From Pomphorhynchus laevis (Eukaryota; Acanthocephala; Palaeacanthocephala; Echinorhynchida; Pomphorhynchidae), in NCBI GenBank assembly GCA_012934845.2, contig WNNJ02000901.1:433501-497500 (forward strand): a stretch of 64,000 nt of DNA, in the 5' to 3' direction. Position 1 is the stretch's first letter; each line of letters opens with the position of its first letter. A program made the position numbers and the translations under genes. Below the pieces are notes generated by a model, which worked only from the letters and a program-made list of their open reading frames with translations, ran no database searches and was not told the DNA's origin. Below, one piece after another: positions 11,319-23,611 of the stretch.

Positions 11319-12060
11319 TTATGTATTATATGTTATATTATATGGTATGCATGAATGCTCATACAAAAATATGTTTCTTGTAAATTTAAATATGTCATGT
11401 TTACGATATAAATTAATAGTAGTTTTAATTGATGTTAATTTAATGTTTATATATAGATATATACCTACTTTATCATCAACATTTATTTTATTAAGAATGA
11501 GACTACCTGGATAAATTTGTTGGCTTATTGAATAAAAATTATTAGACCACCATTTGAACACATTTTACTTGTCTAAATAAATATGTCCCTACTTTCAAAT
11601 AATTATGACTTATTAAAGTAGTTAAGGATTCTAATAATTCAATTTAATTCGTATATTTATATTTAATTGATGGTTTAATTTTTGAAACATTTACATAAAT
11701 ATTATTTTCCGAATATAAGATTAATCAATTGTTCTAATGCTTCTTTGATATCTGCTAAATCTAGATTAGTATAAAGCGTACAAAAATCAATTTTTTTAAG
11801 TGTGCTTTAATTGCTTTAAGTATTTTATTCATATAGACAGAAAGTGGCTTTAATGTACATTTAAACGCACTACATATGAACGTAGGTTTTATTGGATTTT
11901 TATGTAATTTTGGATTCCAATATAATATAGGTATAGTTTTATTATCTGAATCAACCTTTAGATTGTTTTTTTGAACAGTGACTTGTAAAAATTAGAATCG
12001 TACTAAAATTACTGCGTTCATATGTCAAGTTTACATTTAAACCAATCGTTTAGTCAGATT
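11319..12060 (-). mobile_element. Naiad-like PLE fragment, RT region
   Basis: Minus-strand translation between 11561 and 11319 (NNFYSISQQIYPGSLILNK, then INLYRK and EHSCIPYN) is nearly the same as the C-terminal RT part of the best copy at 24317-25003. 11700-12060 matches the RT N-terminal part of that copy. Broken, with several breaks. The left arm of the large inverted repeat begins inside it. Confidence 0.75.
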
Positions 12061-14591
12061 TATAGCTATTCGAACAAGGAAATAATCCTATATTATGAAC
12101 AGCTACATGCTCTTTTGATTTAACTAAAAGTCAGAAAATAAAAGTGCACAACTCTTTCAAAATGGAATGTTTTTTAAATCAATTGTCATGTTGATTATTT
12201 CGACAGAAGACCTTGTGCTTATTCCTATACAGTTTCAGTATTCGTAGTGTCCGCCTTAACCACATTATCCTTTCCCAACAGTTCGTCAAACTTTACAGTT
12301 TCCACGGTAATTGGCATTGGTTTCGTATTTTTCTTTGTTTTATACCAACGATATACGATACAAATCTCCACAATGCCGATTACAATTCCCGATATAAATG
12401 AAATTGACCCGATGGCTATTAAGGCCAAAGTGCTAAACACATATTAAATATATACAATGAATAGTGAGACAAAGCTATTACAATAGATCAGAATTAATTG
12501 ATGATTGTCCATCACAATATACGTTGGGTAGCCTTTGAAATAAAACAATTGACTTTGTACAAAGCAAGTATTCAGAAGAAATCAATTATAACAAAGATAT
12601 CAGGCAGTAATGAGTAAATAGTAAAATATGAGCCTTTATTAATTGTCACGGTGTTATTACTTTGGATAAAAGTAATAAATTATTGTTGTAATTTATTTAG
12701 TTACAAATAATTTAATTTATTGTTGTTTAATTTATTTTAGTAATTAATTAATTTAGGCATTTAATTAATTAATTAAATCCAAAAAGGGTAGGCATGCTGA
12801 ATCTCGTTATCGTTACAAATCCTTTAAAGAGATAAATGATAATGTTTTGAAAATTGCAGAATTTTAATTTAGGCATTAAATAATAGGTGCAAAAAATCAT
12901 AATGAATAATTTAAATAATTAAATATTAATTCTGATGTTTGAAAGTAATTCTGATGCTTTTTCAAAAGTTTTTAAAAGTAGTTATAATTTTTTAACAAAA
13001 TATAATTTATATATAAGCTCTACTTTGGACTTGCTAAATAAACAAATGTTGTCAACAATTAAAAGCAATTTTTATTATTAAAAATCAAAAAACATATAAG
13101 AACATTATTTTGGTTAATTGATTATCCTGAAAATATTTAAATAGCGCTAAAACGCATTTTACTAAAGCGTTTATATTTATGCTAAAGCGCATGACCCGGA
13201 TTTGCCAGTGTTTACTCTTAAAATGACGACTTCAAAATGCAGATTTTGTGTAATCTGCTAAAAAATGTGAATTCTTCTTATCGAAAATACGTCGAGTTTA
13301 GTAAAAATAACATTTACAAAAGAATTTTTTATAACTTTTTATTAGCATAAAATTTAACAAAGTTAATAATGCTTTAGCCTAAATCAAAGTAATACCTTAC
13401 AAATTAAATAAATATAATTAAATATTACTGCTGATGATCTTGCAGATTAAAATCAGTGTACATGAGTGTCTTTAATAGTAAATATTTAATAAAGTATTAA
13501 AAATATAAAATACATTATATATAAAATAAGACTTTAGATTTTGGTAAAAAAATGGGGTTGTGTATAATAACAAAAAGTTAAAAATGGCATAACTGAGTCA
13601 TTAAAAACCATAATTAAGCTTTAGTGCGATTCATATAAATTCATTATACTACAATATTAAAAATATTAATGGAATATACTATTGCATAATAGAAACATTA
13701 TAATATTTTTCGTTAAAATTTTAATATTTAAATAATTACAAATTATATTTTATAGTGGCATAAAAAATCTAAATAAATATTAAAAGTGACATAATCATCT
13801 TAATTGGTAAAACAATTAAGATTATTTGGGTTTAAACAAGTCTATTCAGAGTATTAAAAATGACGAAAATGCAATGATACAGTGTGTAATAGAAAGTATT
13901 TAAATTATCGTATTATTTTGATTTAATAAATTCTATAATCTAAATATGGTTAAATATCAAAACGACAAAAGTTATTTTTTAATGATTGAAACTGTTTACA
14001 GTTCTGCCAACTGATGTTTTAGAACGATAAACTTTGACGTTAAATTATGTAACAACGATGTGCATTCTTTATAAATTTCTTTAGCTGGTAGAAGTTAACA
14101 AGTAAATCAGACTAATCTATACGGGTTAATAAAAAATAAAATTTAAACAATTAAAGTTTAGTTTTGAATATTGTTAAATATTACCAATATAAAACATCTG
14201 AAAACGTTTCCCACCCAAACGAAGCCGAGAAAAACAGACACATAACGATGACAACATGAAATAGGTTAGCTTAACAGAACAAAATATACATAAATCTAAA
14301 CTGTATTTAAAATGTATTCAGTTAATTTGTGGCCCTGTGAATTTCAAATTACAATTACATATAAGCCAAATGTTTTTATCAACTAAATTTCAAAAAAGGG
14401 GTCGGCCCGGCCCGAATTATCAAATAATTTTACCGCTTGCTTCATATTGACTTCAATGGAAATGCATGTTATATACGAGGATATGGATAATCTTCAAATA
14501 TGTGCAGTTGAGTGCCAATAGTTGCAGAATAAAGGATATTAAAACTTCTATTAATAAATATAATAGGCATAAAAACTATTGATACAGTTTA
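11705..14591. repeat. Large inverted repeat, left arm
   Basis: Reverse complement of 15711-18596, matched by eye at both ends (GGAAAA at the outer end, GATACAGTTTA at the inner end) and at many points between. The arms are about 2887 bp. They differ by scattered substitutions and small indels. They include a PLE fragment and the TM-tail exon, so the duplication is younger than the PLE insertion. Confidence 0.9.
12225..12416 (-). CDS. TM-plus-tail terminal exon, left-arm copy
   Basis: Minus-strand copy of the exon described at 17886-18076, inside the inverted-repeat left arm. The translated residues from FSTLALIAIG to the stop are identical in both arms. The exon start is set by the same TTAATAG acceptor. 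Whether it is expressed is unknown: its 5' exons would have to lie in the arm or the spacer on the minus strand, and I cannot identify them. Full conservation of the reading frame suggests either very recent duplication or selection. Confidence 0.5.
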   Translation of the reverse strand, partial: AIGSISFISGIVIGIVEICIVYRWYKTKKNTKPMPITVETVKFDELLGKDNVVKADTTNTETV

Positions 14592-15710
14592 ACGTGTACA
14601 TCAATGTATACTGTAACGTATACAGCTCCACCGTGTACATCAACTTGTGCAAAACGTTAAGTCTTTTTATTTTTTGGGCTGGAGCTACAAAGCGATTTAA
14701 ATAGTATTTTCTCGTGTGTACACATAGAAAGGTATACGGCAAATATACCAAAAATGAAAAAACATCGTTAGTTTCTTTTGTAACATTAAGACTGCAACGA
14801 AATTCAGTAGAGGAAAACTTACAATTTAGTCAAAATAGTTACTTCTTTTTGATAACAACCAAATGACTCAAAAATACCTGCTTTCCTACGCTCACGTATA
14901 CATCCAAAAAATCGCGTGTATGTCGAGTCTCTATGATTTGTAGGGGCTATAAAAAGTGCAAATCTGCAAGCGAGGAGTTAAAAATATACAGGTAAAATTT
15001 CAACTTCTACCGAGATGAGTTTGGGTAAGTAATAAAATCAACACGAATAGCTAAATAGTAAGTTATAAAATTACTGTGCATATTTTATTGAACATGTAAT
15101 GTTAAGACATGCATTTGTAGCATGTATCATCTTTTCGTGAAATTCAATATCGCATAGGCATTTTCTCTCCTAGTATTTCTATATTTATTCTAACGGTTAT
15201 TCTCTAAATTGTAGTGGATTACTACAATTGTTCGTTGCTTTTACTTCGTTGCGCACATTCGTTTCAATTTTCACCATGACGTTCAATAAATATATAATTT
15301 TAGTATACAATATCATCTTTTGTATGCATATAACCGTTCAGTTATCTACCGAGTTATTACAATCAGCTTTAATTTTTTATTTAAACTTTAATTAATTGAA
15401 ATATCAACAATTAGATTAGTAAACGATAGCATTAGATCCCCTTTGCATAATTGTAAAAAATATAAAATAAAACGAGAATTTTTCTTTTTCGGAACAAGTG
15501 AATAAAAGATCATGGTGAGTTAACGCGAGTTTGATAATTCCTAATCGAGCCTATTATCTAAATGGACATATGTGAGAGTGTCTAATCCTTAGGAAAACAT
15601 GCCCATATCCATTTGTCGCCATTTTAGATAAATGATAATATTACAAAAATGAAAAAATATTTAATAGTAAAATTAAATATTCTGCCTCTCTTTGACAGTC
15701 GATAAACATT
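14592..15710. other. Spacer of the large inverted repeat
   Basis: 1119 bp between the arms. The left half repeats CGTGTACATC-like blocks (near 14593, 14632, 14715 and 14897). It contains the candidate promoter and first exon listed separately. No long ORF. Confidence 0.6.
14948..15030 (+). promoter_or_regulatory. Candidate TATA box, start codon and splice donor
   Basis: TATAAAAA at 14948-14955 is followed about 60 bases later by ATGAGTTTGG at 15015-15024 and then a consensus donor GTAAGT at 15025-15030. The donor leaves a phase-1 codon, which is what the TM exon at 17886 needs. Each signal is common by chance; only their order and phase support a small gene from the spacer into the right arm. 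Confidence 0.3.
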
Positions 15711-18596
15711 TAAACTGTATCAATAGTTTTTATGCCTATTATATTTATTAATAGAAGTTTTAATATCCTTTATTCTGCAACAGTTGGCACTCAACTGCAC
15801 ATATTTGAAGATTATCTATATCCTCGTATATAACATGCATTTCCATTGAAGTCAATATGAAGCAAGCGGTAAAATTATTTGATAATTCGGGCCGGGCCGA
15901 CGCTTTTTTTTGAAATTTAGTTGATAAAAACATTTGGCTTATATGTAATTGTAATTTGAAATTCACAGGGCCACAAATTAACTGAATACATGTTAAATAC
16001 AGTTTAGATTTATGTATATTTTGTTCTGTTAAGCTAACCTATTTCATGTTGTCATCGTTATGTGTCTGTTTTTCTCGGCTTCATTTGGGTAGGAAACGTT
16101 TTCAGATGTTTTATACTAGTAATATTTAACAATATTCAAAACTAAACTTTAATTGTTTAAATTGTATTTTTTATTAACCCGTATAGATTAGTCTGATTTA
16201 CTTGTTAACTTCTACCAGCTAAAGGAATTTATAAAGAATACACATCGTTTTTACATAATTTAACGTCAAAGTTTATCGTTCTAAAACATCAGTTGGCAGA
16301 ACTGTAAACGGTTTCAATCATTAAAAAATAACTTTTGTCGTTTTGATATTTAACCATATTTAGATTATAGAATTTATTAAATCAAAATAATACGATAATT
16401 TAAATACTTTCTATTACACACTGTATCATTGCATTTTCGTCATTTTTAATACTCTGAATAGACTTGTTTAAACCCAAATAATCTTAATTGTTTTACCAAT
16501 TAAGATGATTATGTCACTTTTAATATTTATTTAGATTTTTTATGCCACTATAAAATATAATTTGTAATTATTTAAATATTAAAATTTTAACGAAAAATAT
16601 TATAATGTTTCTATTATGCAATAGTATATTCCATTAATATTTTTAATATTGTAGTATAATGAATTTATATGAATCGCACTAAAGCTTAATTATGGTTTTT
16701 AATGACTCAGTTATGCCATTTTTAACTTTTTGTTATTATACACAACTCAATTTTTTTACCAAAATCTAAAGTCTTATTTTATATATAATGTATTTTATAT
16801 TTTTAATACTTTATTAAATATTTAATATTAAAGACACTCATGTACACTGATTTTAATCTGCAAGATCATCAGCAGTAATATTTAATTATATTTATTTAAT
16901 TTGTAAGGTATTACTTTGATTTAGGCTAAAGCATTATTAACTTTGTTAAATTTTATGCTAATAAAAAGTTATAAAAAATTCTTTTGTAAATGTTATTTTT
17001 ACTAAACTCGACGTATTTTCGATAAGAAGAATTCACATTTTTTAGCAGATTACACAAAATCTGCATTTTGAAGTCGTCATTTTAAGAGTAAACACTGGCA
17101 AATCCGGATCATGCGCTTTAGCATAAATATAAACGCTTTAGTAAAATGCGTTTTAGCGCTATTTAAATATTTTCAGGATAATCAATTAACCAAAATAATG
17201 TTCTTATATGTTTTTTGATTTTTAATAATAAAAATTGCTTTTAATTGTTGACAACATTTGTTTATTTAGCAAGTCCAAAGTAGAGCTTATATATAAATTA
17301 TATTTTGTTAAAAAATTATAACTACTTTTAAAAACTTTTGAAAAAGCATCAGAATTACTTTCAAACATCAGAATTAATATTTAATTATTTAAATTATTCA
17401 TTATGATTTTTTGCACCTATTATTTAATGCCTAAATTAAAATTCTGCAATTTTCAAAACATTATCATTTATCTCTTTAAAGGATTTGTAACGATAACGAG
17501 ATTCAGCATGCCTACCCTTTTTGGATTTAATTAATTAATTAAATGCCTAAATTAATTAATTACTAAAATAAATTAAACAACAATAAATTAAATTATTTGT
17601 AACTAAATAAATTACAACAATAATTTATTACTTTTATCCAAAGTAATAACACCGTGACAATTAATAAAGGCTCATATTTTACTATTTACTCATTACTGCC
17701 TGATATCTTTGTTATAATTGATTTCTTCTGAATACTTGCTTTGTACAAAGTCAATTTTTTTATTTCAAAGGCTACCCAACGTATATTGTGATGGACAATC
17801 ATCAATTAATTCTGATCTATTGTAATAGCTTTGTCTCACTATTCATTGTATATATTTAATGTGTTTAGCACTTTGGCCTTAATAGCCATCGGGTCAATTT
17901 CATTTATATCGGGAATTGTAATCGGCATTGTGGAGATTTGTATCGTATATCGTTGGTATAAAACAAAGAAAAATACGAAACCAATGCCAATTACCGTGGA
18001 AACTGTAAAGTTTGACGAACTGTTGGGAAAGGATAATGTGGTTAAGGCGGACACTACGAATACTGAAACTGTATAGGAATAAGCACAAGGTCTTCTGTTG
18101 AAATAATCAACATGACAATTGATTTAAAAAACATTCCATTTTGAAAGAGTTGTGCACTTTTATTTTCTGACTTTTATTTAAATCAAAAGAGCATGTAGCT
18201 GTTCATAATATAGGATTATTTCCATGTTCGAATAGCTATAAATCTGACCAAACGATTGGTTTAAATGTAAACATGACATATGAACGCAGTAATTTTAGTA
18301 CGAGTCTAATTTTTACAAGTCACTGTTCAAAAAAACAATCTAAAGGTTGATTCAGATAATAAAACTATACCTATATTATATTGGAATCCAAAATTACATA
18401 AAAATCCAATAAAACCTAGGTTCATATGTAGTGCGTTTAAATGTACATTAAAACCACTTTCTGTCTATATGAATAAAATACTTAAAGCAATTAAAGCACA
18501 CTTAAAAAAATAGATTTTTGTACGCTTTATACTAATCTAGATTTAGCAGATATCAAAGAAGCATTAGAACAATTGATTAATCTTATATTCGGAAAA
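15711..18596. repeat. Large inverted repeat, right arm
   Basis: Partner of 11705-14591. Its outer end lies in a PLE fragment that carries on to 18612, where the canonical Penelope is inserted. Confidence 0.9.
17886..18076 (+). CDS. TM-plus-tail terminal exon, right-arm copy
   Basis: Open frame to the TAG at 18074-18076. After a TTAATAG acceptor it reads IGSISFISGIVIGIV, then EICIVYRWYKTKK: a hydrophobic segment of about 20 residues, then a basic stop-transfer (YRWYKTKK), then a polar tail of about 40 residues ending TNTETV. This is the layout of the last exon of a type I membrane protein. With a phase-1 acceptor, the TM segment and the basic stop line up with the TM exon at 60662-60909 (23 versus 22 residues from junction to YR), so I infer paralogous tails. 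An alternative acceptor (GTGTTTAG, exon from 17869) would add TLALIA and use another phase. The extracellular part of this gene is not identified. Confidence 0.5.
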
Positions 18597-18612
18597 AGAT
18601 ATACATATATTA
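18255..18612 (+). mobile_element. Naiad-like PLE fragment, left of nested Penelope
   Basis: Matches the RT N-terminal region of the best Naiad-like copy (compare about 23800-24250). It stops at ATACATATAT (18603-18612), where the canonical Penelope begins. The same element resumes at 21865. Confidence 0.75.
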
Positions 18613-19036
18613 GACATAGTTGCGTGCAAGTCTTTGATTAGATAGTTGTATCGATCATTCATTTTAGACTTGCGAAATACAGTTTGAATCGTTTTTATTG
18701 GAGCTTTCGACCAAACGGTTCTTGTCAACAGATAAAAAATCAAACAGAATTAAAATGACAGCACAGAGATACAAGTTTTATACTAGGAATACCACGGAAG
18801 AAGTCCATTCGTTTACGTGATACCGTCCACAATTTCATGCGATACTGGTAATCGTAGTGACCATTTAGACTTATTTCCGGCCATCGCATTTGCTTCGGAA
18901 TTTATTAAGATTGATTCTTTTATAAGACGACGTTTCAAGTTGTTTTCAACACAGATAATCTTAGCTTTTCCAAAATCAATCCCATGATCGGTCGATAGGA
19001 CGTGATTGACAATAGCAGACGAGGAGTCACCCAGTT

Positions 19037-19381
19037 TTAGCGCATATCGATGCTGATAAATGGCTTGGAGAATGTTTGTCGTGTTTGTCCTACATAACCC
19101 GCGTCACAATCTTGGCAAGGTATGCGGTATACGCCACTTACAGGGGACAATTTTGGTTTCTTTTTGAACATCCCAGATAAAGTGCAACATGTTTTGTGGT
19201 AAATTCTAATATTCGTCAATCCTGAGCGCTTAAGATCGTTTTGTAGTGATCTGCTGCACGAGTTGTTGATAAAGGTAGTGCCAATATACGAGGTCAGACT
19301 TGGGACTGTGTTTGTTCTAACCTCATCAGGGTTAGATAAGTTCATGCGACGACGTAGGAGCTTTTTTTGACTGTTTTTCAA
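19037..19381 (-). pseudogene. Penelope GIY-YIG endonuclease region, left copy
   Basis: Reads SGVYRIPCQDCDAGYVGQTR: the GIY-YIG signature in its Penelope form (GVYRI, then GYVGQT) with the usual cysteines between. It lies downstream of the RT on the minus strand, as in canonical PLEs, and within the left inverted terminal copy. Confidence 0.8.
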
Positions 19382-19556
19382 CCATAATGATTGCCCATTT
19401 TTGGTATCCTCTTTGTGTTAGTTTTTTCTTTATGGTCATTTGTTCGTAAAAAGCGGTTCGTTTAGATGAGCAAATAAGTGCCGGTCGTGTCAACAAAGAA
19501 ATCACAGTAGATATTTTGTAGCGATCTGACATATGTGTGTGCCAAGGTGGCGGTCA

Positions 19557-20339
19557 CTAAGAAATACCTGGTTTTCTGAACACTGATGTAATGACACTGC
19601 TATGGTGTCGCCTGACCAAGACGTCCAAGAAGGAAATAGAGCTGGTACTGCTCTCGAAACATACATCCCATTGGATTGCAGAGTCTTTCCCATTGAGCGA
19701 GCTTTCTAATTCATTCAGTAAGGGTTTCTCACTCAGCACCATAAAGACATCGTCGACATATCTCCACCAGTATTTTAAGGACGGTATGAAAGAGTAAACA
19801 TCCGCCTCCCAGGAACTCATATAGATGTTTGTGAGTGTCGGTCGTAACGGAGAGCCCATGGCTACACCATCGATCTGATCATAAATATTTCCATTGAACA
19901 AGCATGAATTTTTGGAGGTGCACCATTGTATGAGACTCGACCATTGGGATATTGTGAGTTTCGGTGTTGTGCAATGCTCAGTGAGGAGTTTACTTGCCAT
20001 TTGAATGGAAAGCTCCAGCGGAACGTTCGTGAATAGGGACTTCACATCGGCAGATGCAAAGAAGTACGAAGATCTGTACACCTGGCTTAAGGAACAGGTA
20101 AAGTGAGGTCCATCCTTTATGAAAGACGATGTCCGTGGCATGTTAGAAACGATAATACTGTTGATCATTTTGGCGAGATTATGACAGAATGAACCGTAGC
20201 TAGCGATAATAGGCCTCATTTGAAGAACAGGCTTGTGTATCTTAGGGAGAAGATACATAAAGCTGCTCCTGGATCTGTTGGAAAAAGCCTTCTTGTACCA
20301 ACTTTCATCAATTGCCTTTGTATTCAGTAATTCTTTCAA
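19557..20339 (-). pseudogene. Penelope RT core
   Basis: RT motifs in order: YLLPKIHKP, RPIIAS, DVKSLFTNVP (motif A Asp present), GVAMGSPLRPTLTNIYM, WWRYVDDVF (YVDD catalytic box) and SISFLDVLV. This is the typical Penelope/telomerase-like RT layout. Family assignment is secure from these motifs. Part of the broken nested element. Confidence 0.85.
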
Positions 20340-20342
20340 CTC

Positions 20343-20819
20343 CTAATTAAATAGTTTTTCGCGATTAATTGTTGGATCTTTTTTGAGAAGTTTAAACTTG
20401 TTTCCTTGAAGTAGACTTATTCCAGATTCGATGTACACATTTTTGTCCAATACCACTAACGAACGACCCTTATCATCCTTGCAGATAATAATCGATTCAT
20501 CTTTCCTCAAGCTCTTGAGAGCTCTGAGTTCTTCGCTTGTCATATTCATTTGGATGCGATTAAGACTTGAGCGGGATTGGAAATCATTCGTGGTCGCAGC
20601 AAATGTGGCTGACGGTGGTAAGTAGTTTAGCCTAATTTCGGAATCACATCTGATCTCGCTGGGATGTATGCGTAGGGTAGGAATAAAATCAGGTCCCCTG
20701 TTTAAAACTGTGACTTCAACATCTGATAACGGACGTTGGGAATAATTAGGGATGATTGCAGTAACATGCTGGATTGTCGGATTGGATATATTCTTATCGT
20801 GTTTAATTGTGATGTCCAT
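20343..20819 (-). pseudogene. Penelope RT, N-terminal part
   Basis: Reads SEELRALKSLRKDESI and then ICKDDKGRSLVVLDK. This is the Penelope RT motif before the fingers, in which a short helical stretch is followed by (KADKG)(VVVLDK)-like sequence. It sits directly upstream of the RT core in the same orientation. Part of the nested element 18613-21864. Confidence 0.75.
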
Positions 20820-21281
20820 AGTTAGAGATTTTATGATATTGTTAACGAACGACTATATGGACAGGATGTCTACCAAGTCCACCCATGAGATATCATACCA
20901 GAGAAGTAGTAATCGTCGACGTATAATTTGAATTCGAGATCTCGCTTCATTCATAGCGAAGCGCATTGAGCGACGGCTGAAGATTCTTTGAAGGTACGAT
21001 CATTCGAAACCAATAATACCTGACTTAATGGTGTCACAAGTAGGTATTACATTGCAATTGAGGCATCGTTTGAGAAAACGTATCGATAAGTAAGCACTTG
21101 TTAACTTCTTCTCTGTACTAACGATCGTCAGTACAGAGAACTCCTACGTCGTCGCATGAACTTATCTAACCCTGATGAGGTTAGAACAAACACAGTCCCA
21201 AGTCTGACCTCGTATATTGGCACTACCTTCATCAACAACTCGTGCAGCAGATAACTACAAAACGATCTAAAGCGCTCAGGA

Positions 21282-21689
21282 TTGACGAATATTAGAATTT
21301 ACCACAAAAGATGCTGCACTTTATCTGTGATGTTCAAAAAGAAACCAAAATTGTCCCCTGTAAGTGGCGTATACCGCATACCTTGCCAAGATTGTGACGC
21401 GGGTTATGTAAGACAAACACGACAAACATTCTCCAAGCGCATTTATCAGCATCGATATGCGCTAAAACTGGGTGACTCCTCGTCTGCTATTGTCAATCAC
21501 GTCCTATCGACCGATCATAGGATTGACTTTGGAAAAGCTAGGATTATCTGTGTTGAAAACAACTTGCAACGTCGTCTTATAAAAGAATCAATCTTAATAA
21601 ATTCCGAAGCAAATCCGATGGCCGGAAATAAGTCTAACTGGTCACTACGATTACCAGTATCGCATGAAATTGCGGACGGTATCACGTAA
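21282..21689 (+). pseudogene. Penelope GIY-YIG endonuclease region, inverted right copy
   Basis: Plus-strand counterpart of the 19037-19381 region, extending further: GVYRIPCQDC, then QTFSKRIYQHRYALK, VNHVLSTDHRIDF and a C-terminal LIKESILINSE helix. These are the conserved C-terminal GIY-YIG blocks of PLEs. It belongs to the inverted copy of the 3' end placed at the other side of the element. Confidence 0.8.
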
Positions 21690-21864
21690 ACGAATAAACT
21701 TCTTCTGTGGTATTCCTAATATAAAACTTGTATCTCTGTACTGTCATTTTAATTCTGTTTGATTTTTTATCTGTTGACAAGGACTGTTTGGTCGAAAGCT
21801 CCAATAAAAACGATTCAAACTGAATTTCGCAAGTCTATAATGAGTGATCGATACAACTATTTAT

Positions 21865-22520
21865 ATACATATATATATCTTATAAAACTATGACGAATAT
21901 CTTACAAAAATTAAACCATAAAGTAAATATAAATATATGGATAAATTGAATTAATAATCTTTAAATACTTAAATAAGTCAGAATTATTTAAAAGTAGGGA
22001 CATCTTTATTTTTACAAATAAAAGGTGTTCAATGGGTGGTGATAATAGCCCAATTAAAGCTGACGTTTTTTTAAGCTTTATAGGATATGAATTTGTTTAT
22101 AACTGTGTAAAAACTAAATCTAAACAATATAAATATATGAAATATATGTTTCGATATATTGATGATATATGTGCATTTAATTATCAATTTTTATTCATTA
22201 AGCAAACAAATTTATCTAACTAGCCTTCTTCTTAACAAAACCAATATTGATGATAAAGAAGGTGTATATCTAGAAATGAACATTAAATTAACATTAACTA
22301 AAACTACTATTAATTTATATCATAAACACTATTTCAGTATTAATTCTACAAAAGAATTTTTAGAACAGACAAAGGGAATATAATTTTCAGAATATAAATA
22401 CGTACGATTTTAGTACGCTTTATACAAATCTAGATCTAGCAGATATTAAAGATGCATTAGAACAATTGATTAATTTTATATTAGGAAAAATATATTTATG
22501 TATATGTTATAATAACTATA
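21865..22520 (+). mobile_element. Naiad-like PLE fragments, right of nested Penelope
   Basis: Continuation of the interrupted copy (GGDNSPI, FRYIDDICAF and TKTTINLY are visible). Near 22327 it switches to an upstream RT segment (SINSTKEFLEQTKGI), so two fragments are joined. Broken remnants of the same family as 22530-25345. Confidence 0.7.
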
Positions 22521-22617
22521 ACGAATATGGATGGCCCGTTGTAAGTTTAGCTTGAGTCAACTAAACTAGGTGGCGACACCGAAAAAGTAACGTTAAAAAT
22601 TATGACTTAAAAGTTAC

Positions 22618-23231
22618 ATGTACTCAACCATATTGGAAAAATACGTAAATACTAATGATTTTAATTTTAGATCTTTTAAATGTAACAGAAAAAATTGTAT
22701 AGTTTGTGATGTTATAAATAATAATTGTATCGTAAGTAATATGACAAACAAATGTTTTTCATTAAATATTTATAATAATTGTAACTGCAATACCGCAGGT
22801 GTCGTGTATCTTATACAATGTACATGTGGATTGCAATATATAGGAAAACATATCAAATGTTAAAAACTAGGTTTAGGCAACAGATATATAATGCACAGCA
22901 TAATAGTCAAACTATATTTCATAAACATATGAGATTAATAGAAAATGATATTAAAAACTGTAAATTATTTATTTTAGAACATATTATCGAAGAAAACATT
23001 TCAATATTAAATCAAAAACTATTAGAAAAAGAAGATTTTTGGATTAAAACGCTTAATTCCATGTACCCATTAGGATTGAATGACGTGGTACAAGGAATTG
23101 GCAGAAGTAGTATAATACATAATAAACAACTATATTATAATAATCCGGTTAAACGCAAACCAAGAAGTCATGGTGATAAAAGGAATAGGAAAAATAGAGT
23201 TAAAAATATTAAAAAAGATGTATATAAATGA
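22618..23231 (+). pseudogene. Naiad-like N-terminal GIY-YIG region
   Basis: Shows a Cys-rich lead (FKCNRKNCIVC and NNCNCN), then GVVYLIQCTCG with LQYIGKH, then a helical stretch and EDFWIKTLNSMYPLGLND. The last block is the conserved Glu-containing end of GIY-YIG domains. It precedes the RT on the same strand. Confidence 0.7.
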
Positions 23232-23611
23232 ACAATTAGAAATATTAAAACAACTTTTAAGTGATAATAAGCTAAAAGATCTTTATGTAAATATAAGAAG
23301 TTTTTCTAAAGATATCATATGTTCAATAAATCAAAAATTAATTAACGACTATGATAGGCTAAGTTGTATAATAGAGAGTTATTGTAATACAAAATACTAC
23401 AATCGTACAATAAATGTTAATAATAACAATAAAAAATATACATTAACTATAAACCTTAAATAAAATTTTATTTTATTACAAAAATAAAATTTACAATTCG
23501 TTATATAATAACTTAAATGATTACTTTAGTAAGCTGATTAATAGTGAAAGCTCGAATATATCTAAGATAAAAATTTGGAAAGATTACATATTTGATAAAA
23601 TTAAAAATAAA

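Larger units (their letters stand above)
18613..21864 (-). mobile_element. Canonical Penelope-like element nested in a Naiad-like copy
   Basis: Minus-strand RT followed by GIY-YIG, the usual Penelope order. About 720 bp of its 3' end, including the GIY-YIG part, is present at both ends in opposite orientation (18642-19359 and 21141-21860). Inverted terminal copies are a known PLE arrangement. ATACATATAT flanks it on both sides (18603-18612 and 21865-21874), a likely target-site duplication, though in AT-rich sequence. It is less AT-rich than its surroundings. Broken, with a few breaks in the coding region; moderately young. Confidence 0.85.

Noticed and set aside
19591-19797. Plus-strand ORFs at 19-20.6 kb
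   Set aside because: They are antisense shadows of the minus-strand Penelope RT.
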